From Nocardia nova NBRC 15556 (lineage in GTDB: Bacteria; Actinomycetota; Actinomycetes; Mycobacteriales; Mycobacteriaceae): 61,896 nucleotides of DNA. The position numbers and the translations under genes were made by a program. Where the stretch lies: positions 1-61,896 of the forward strand of contig NZ_BDBN01000049.1 of the NCBI RefSeq assembly GCF_001613005.1, written 5' to 3'. Position 1 is the stretch's first letter, and every line of letters begins with the position of its first letter. Of this stretch, positions 58,695-61,896 are shown piece by piece. The notes beneath the pieces were generated by a model. That model was not told the DNA's origin. It did no database searches and saw nothing but the letters and a program-made list of their open reading frames with translations.

Positions 58695-59879
58695 TCACCT
58701 GCACCGCGCCACCGGCACGCCGACCAGACGGGTTTCCTCGGCGGTATCGATGTCGATGTCGACGCCCTTTTGGAACAGCAGGATGATGTCGGAGCCTCCG
58801 AAAGTGAAGTAGCCGAATTCGTCTCCCTTGGCCATGTGCTTGCCGGGGGTGCAGGTGAGGGTTACCGATGCGACGTTCTGCATGCCGACGCACACGACCG
58901 CGACCGTTCCGATGTCGCCGCACGGTGAATCGGTGGTATCGATGATGACCACGCCCCGGGTCTGGAAGAACTCGAATCCGGTCTCGGCGTTGTCCTGACC
59001 CTTCAGGCTGTGGTCGGACAGCTCTACCTGCATGAACGCTTGCCCGTGAGTCACGAACGACTCTTTGACGAGACCGCCCACCGGTAGGTGGAAGCGGTGA
59101 TAGGCGTGGGTCGGCAGCATGTAGTGGGTGAAGGTCCCGCCGGCGAATTTCTCGGCGTAGTCGCTGCCGGTGAGAAGGGTGGCGATATTGCCGTACTTGT
59201 GGGTGTCTTTGATCGTGGCCGCCGGAATGTTCGAGGCGTCATCGATGTCGTAGCGGTGTTGGAACGTGCAGTCGGCGGGTGAGGTTATCGATCGGTTGCT
59301 GTCGGGTTCGGCAATCGGTCGTAGGCCGCCGTTCAGTTCGCGGGCGAAGAACTGGTTGAAGGTCATCCAGCCGCTGGGTGCGTTCGGCTTGCCGTCGATC
59401 AGGGAGTCGCCGACGTGGTACTCGGGAGCGTTGTCGATGAACGATTCCAGCACGTCGGGTCCGAAGGATTCGGGTGTGTCGAGGAAGCTGCCCCAGTCTC
59501 GGGCGAAGTCGGTGACCCATTCCCGGAATGTGTCCGAGCCGTATGCCACGGACGTGTCACGGCCGTCGGGTCTCTGGTCGATGATCCAGAAGAAGTGCGA
59601 GAGCCGGTCGCTGACCTCTTGGGCGTACCGCTGGTGCGGTGCTTGGGCGCGCCAGGCGGGCGAGTCGGTCTCGCGGGGCACCCAGCGAGCGAAATCGTCG
59701 ATGTAGTCGACGTACTCCGCGACGGACTGGGGCCACGGGAGCGCCTCGAGCAGCTCGTCCTTCAGCCCGTCTTCGGCCACCTGCCGCGCTTGCACCAGCG
59801 ACTGCTCCAAGCCGGCGGCCAAGTCCGGGTCTTCGTCGAGAAGGTCTCTCAACCGCTGCGCGATCGCCATATCACTCAC
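58695..59879 (-). CDS. Phosphatidylserine decarboxylase-family enzyme with long N terminus
   Basis: 394 residues from a GTG with AGGGG 6 nt upstream (ATG at 59870 is an alternative). The first 170 residues are helical, without a membrane anchor, which is unlike bacterial PSD. The PSD domain contains WMTFNQFFARELNGGLRPIA, the His of TH-AYHRFHLPVGG, and the self-cleavage site FGGS (Ser363) in YFTFGGSDIILLFQKG, where the pyruvoyl group forms. The N-terminal extension and the GWMTFNQFFAREL block recall fungal-type and PsiD-like decarboxylases that act on amino acids rather than phospholipid. Canonical PSD is therefore not certain. No pssA partner is nearby. Confidence 0.85.
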   Translation of the reverse strand: MSDMAIAQRLRDLLDEDPDLAAGLEQSLVQARQVAEDGLKDELLEALPWPQSVAEYVDYIDDFARWVPRETDSPAWRAQAPHQRYAQEVSDRLSHFFWIIDQRPDGRDTSVAYGSDTFREWVTDFARDWGSFLDTPESFGPDVLESFIDNAPEYHVGDSLIDGKPNAPSGWMTFNQFFARELNGGLRPIAEPDSNRSITSPADCTFQHRYDIDDASNIPAATIKDTHKYGNIATLLTGSDYAEKFAGGTFTHYMLPTHAYHRFHLPVGGLVKESFVTHGQAFMQVELSDHSLKGQDNAETGFEFFQTRGVVIIDTTDSPCGDIGTVAVVCVGMQNVASVTLTCTPGKHMAKGDEFGYFTFGGSDIILLFQKGVDIDIDTAEETRLVGVPVARCR

Positions 59880-60066
59880 GTCGAACCCCTTCCGCTCGCC
59901 ACCGACCCCACCTGTCGGCTACCCCCGCAGCCTCGTTTACACCTCACGCACGAGTGACGGTTCAGGCGGAACTATCGCCCGCCGCCCAGCTGGGCCTTCG
60001 CGTGTTTGAAGCTGCCGCCTCGTGGAATAGGCCTGTGCACGCGGTGTCGACGGAAAGGCGCGCGGG

Positions 60067-61575
60067 ATGAACTCATCGAGCGACGTCGTCGTCGTGGGAT
60101 CGGGCCCCAATGGTCTTGCGGCAGCGGTCGTCTGTGCGGCGGCGGGCCTGTCGGTCACGGTGCTCGAGGCCGAGCCGGAGGCGGGCGGCGGATGCCGCAC
60201 ACAACGCCTCGATCTGGCGGTTCCGCTGTGGCACGATCTGTGCTCGGCCGTGCATCCGATGGCGGTAGCCTCGCCGTTCTTCGCGCAGTTCGATCTCGCG
60301 GCGCGCGGTGTCCGGTTCGGGTATCCCGAGATTTCCTTCGCCCACCCGCTCGACGAGGCGCCAGCGGCTCTGGCCTACCGCGCCCTTTCCCGGACGGTGG
60401 CCACCCTGGGCGAACACAGCGAACGTGACAGTCGGCTGTACCGGCGGATCATGACGCCGCTGGTCGAGGGCGTCGACGCGGTCCGCGGCCTCGGGTTGTC
60501 CGACGTCCGAAGCATTCCCGCCTCGGTCCTGCACCCGCGAGGGCTCGCTACCGCCGCCACGATGGGGATCCGGGCGATGCAACTCGGCACCCGGGTGTGG
60601 GACCGCACCACCGACGCGCACGTCTGCGGTGCTCTGCTCAGTGGCGTCGGCGCCCACGCCAACACCAGGATTCCGGCGACGGCAGGTGCGGCTACCGCGT
60701 TGCTGCTGGGCACGCTCGCGCATTCGCACGGCTGGCCCATTCCTATCGGCGGGAGCCGGGCCATCACCGACGCGCTGACCGCCGACCTGGCTGCGCGCGG
60801 TGCGGAGGTGATCTGCGATCAGCGTGTCGAGTCCGTCGCGGACCTCCCGCCGGCGCGGGTGTACCTGTTCGATACGAACCCTTGGACGCTGGCCGAGGTG
60901 TTCGGTGACCGGCTCAGCGCCCGCTACCGCCGGGCGGTGGGCCGCTTCTCGTCGAACAACGGTGTCGCCAAGGTGGACTTCGTGCTCAGCGAGCCGGTTC
61001 CCTGGGCCGATTCACGGGTCGCGGCGGCGGGCACCGTGCACCTCGGTGGCACGCGCGAACAGATGGCCCGCGCCGAATCGGACGCCGGTCGCGGCCGCCA
61101 CAACCCGGCACCGATGATGCTGGTGAGTCAGCCGACCGTCGTCGACCCGACCCGCCTCGGTTCCGACGGGCACCGGCCGCTGTGGAGCTACGCGCACGTC
61201 CCCAACGGGTCGACGCGTGACCTCACCGAGACCGCGATCGAACAGATCGAGCGGTTCGCTCCCGGTTTCCGCGATGTCGTCGTCGGCTCGCGGTGCATCC
61301 CCGCCAGTGAAATGTCCTCGCACAACGCCAATTACGTGGGTGGAGACATCGCTGCTGGACATGTGTCGCTGTACCGGATCATGGCGCGGCCGGTTGCGCA
61401 GTGGGATCCGTACCGCACTTCGCTGCCCGACGTCTACCTCTGCTCGGCATCCACCCCGCCCGGCCCCGGTGTGCACGGCATGCCCGGCGTGCACGCCGCC
61501 CGGAGAGCTCTGCGCAGGCACTTCGGTATCACCGCCATGCCCGACGTCGGTCCGGTGGTCGGGCCGCCGCGATGA
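60067..61575 (+). CDS. CrtI/PYROXD2-type FAD-dependent oxidoreductase
   Basis: 502 residues with a GAAAGG ribosome site. FAD-binding loop VVVVGSGPNGLAAAVVCAAAGLSVTVLEAEPEAGGGC, and C-terminal motif SASTPPGPGVHGMPGVHAARRAL typical of the phytoene-desaturase-like family. The middle (HAHTNTRIPATAG-like region; GWPIPIGGSRAITDAL) binds the substrate. Actinobacterial members include carotenoid desaturases and PYROXD2-like enzymes of uncertain role. No crtB or crtE neighbour is visible, so carotenoid synthesis cannot be claimed. A long palindrome downstream ends the gene. Confidence 0.88.
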   Translation: MNSSSDVVVVGSGPNGLAAAVVCAAAGLSVTVLEAEPEAGGGCRTQRLDLAVPLWHDLCSAVHPMAVASPFFAQFDLAARGVRFGYPEISFAHPLDEAPAALAYRALSRTVATLGEHSERDSRLYRRIMTPLVEGVDAVRGLGLSDVRSIPASVLHPRGLATAATMGIRAMQLGTRVWDRTTDAHVCGALLSGVGAHANTRIPATAGAATALLLGTLAHSHGWPIPIGGSRAITDALTADLAARGAEVICDQRVESVADLPPARVYLFDTNPWTLAEVFGDRLSARYRRAVGRFSSNNGVAKVDFVLSEPVPWADSRVAAAGTVHLGGTREQMARAESDAGRGRHNPAPMMLVSQPTVVDPTRLGSDGHRPLWSYAHVPNGSTRDLTETAIEQIERFAPGFRDVVVGSRCIPASEMSSHNANYVGGDIAAGHVSLYRIMARPVAQWDPYRTSLPDVYLCSASTPPGPGVHGMPGVHAARRALRRHFGITAMPDVGPVVGPPR

Positions 61576-61673
61576 GCCGGCCGTCCAGGGTGTGCACATT
61601 CGAGTGCCGAGATCGCGGGACGAGGCCGGCAGGGCATGACGAAATGCCGGATGAGGCAGACAACATGCGCACG

Positions 61674-61713
61674 TGACGATGCCCTCGCAGCAGCTGCTGC
61701 GAGGGCATCGTCA
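61674..61713. terminator. 40-bp perfect palindrome, likely bidirectional terminator
   Basis: Arms 61674-61693 and 61694-61713 are exactly complementary with no interruption; as RNA it would fold to about an 18-bp stem with a tight loop. It lies between the flavoprotein gene and the partial minus-strand gene at the window edge and can act for both. Confidence 0.7.
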
Positions 61714-61789
61714 TGCTTCGGGTCCTACCGGCTGTTCGAAATCGTGGGCTAATGCCCCGTTTCGGTTCGTAAGCCCGAGCGCCGGCCCG

Positions 61790-61896
61790 TTACTTGGCCG
61801 GCGCTGGCGGGTTGAACGGCGCGGTGGTGGTGGCGAAGTACTGGATCGCGGCGCCGATGGCGACCGGGGCGGTGATGAAGATCTGCCCGGCGAGCA
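61790..61896 (-). CDS. C-terminal fragment of an unidentified gene cut by the window edge
   Basis: Only the last 34 codons and stop (TAA read as tta at 61790-61792) are visible: a moderately hydrophobic stretch (GQIFITAPVAIGAAIQYFATT) followed by a Pro/Ala-rich tail ending PPAPAK. It looks like the end of a small membrane or exported protein. The stop codon lies in the loop of a 10-bp hairpin (61778-61787 with 61796-61805). Identity not determinable. Confidence 0.5.
   Translation of the reverse strand, partial: LAGQIFITAPVAIGAAIQYFATTTAPFNPPAPAK

Noticed and set aside
60067..61575. Carotenoid biosynthesis locus
   Set aside because: The CrtI-like flavoprotein stands alone; no crtE, crtB or lycopene cyclase gene is nearby.
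1..61896. Prophage, insertion sequence, CRISPR or integrative element
   Set aside because: No transposase, integrase, phage structural gene, repeat-spacer array or tRNA attachment site found on either strand.

Overview
This window is GC-rich actinobacterial chromosome, most likely Nocardia or a close mycolic-acid-containing relative. Gene order follows the Mycobacterium tuberculosis block from lppK and mpa to cobL (Rv2116 to Rv2072c, recalled from memory), with several insertions. GTG starts and ATGA/GTGA overlaps are common. At least fourteen genes carry a TANNNT box ending 6-8 nt before the start codon, the signature of leaderless mRNAs in this order. I saw no tRNA, rRNA, CRISPR array or insertion sequence.

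The left half is the Pup-proteasome locus: an LppK-like lipoprotein and arc/mpa (56-2605), then after an insertion of about 12 kb dop, pup, prcB, prcA, pafA, pafB, pafC (14563-21905), an inserted ketopantoate-reductase-like gene, tatA, tatC and helY (to 27130). Dop deamidates Pup, PafA ligates it to substrates, Arc unfolds the tagged protein into PrcBA, and PafBC is the WYL transcription factor of the mycobacterial DNA-damage response. The insertion holds a secreted cyclophilin, an AIM24 protein, a Nudix hydrolase, the 5-oxoprolinase operon pxpABC, a broken membrane glycosyltransferase, a TetR/FAD-monooxygenase pair, an ArsC-like reductase, an NTF2-fold protein, and an AurF-like di-iron oxygenase with a DUF4873 partner and a divergent TetR.

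From 27 to 33 kb synteny continues: DUF4333 protein, 5'-3' exonuclease, PepE-type M24 peptidase, F420-dependent PPOX protein, SDR, CobL. From 33 kb on the content is accessory: a head-to-head fusion of two 5'-truncated genes (TetR remnant and SDR remnant), a degenerate Nudix protein, an amidase, a secreted carboxylesterase with a MarR regulator, then an epimerase, histidine kinase, response regulator, polytopic membrane protein, GT2 and TIGR04282/DUF2064 cluster.

The most unusual gene is 44808-45923, a PLP enzyme resembling CqsA, the Vibrio alpha-hydroxyketone autoinducer synthase, lying back-to-back with an NADPH-dependent reductase. The right end holds two more MDR oxidoreductases, one with a TetR and two near-identical operators, a frameshifted IlvD/Edd dehydratase overlapping a 2-hydroxyacid dehydrogenase, an OB-fold/Zn-ribbon protein with an extra C-terminal domain, a PknK-like kinase-STAND-LuxR protein, a phosphatidylserine-decarboxylase-family enzyme and a CrtI/PYROXD2-type flavoprotein. 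Three genes carry apparent frameshifts, either real decay or residual sequencing error.
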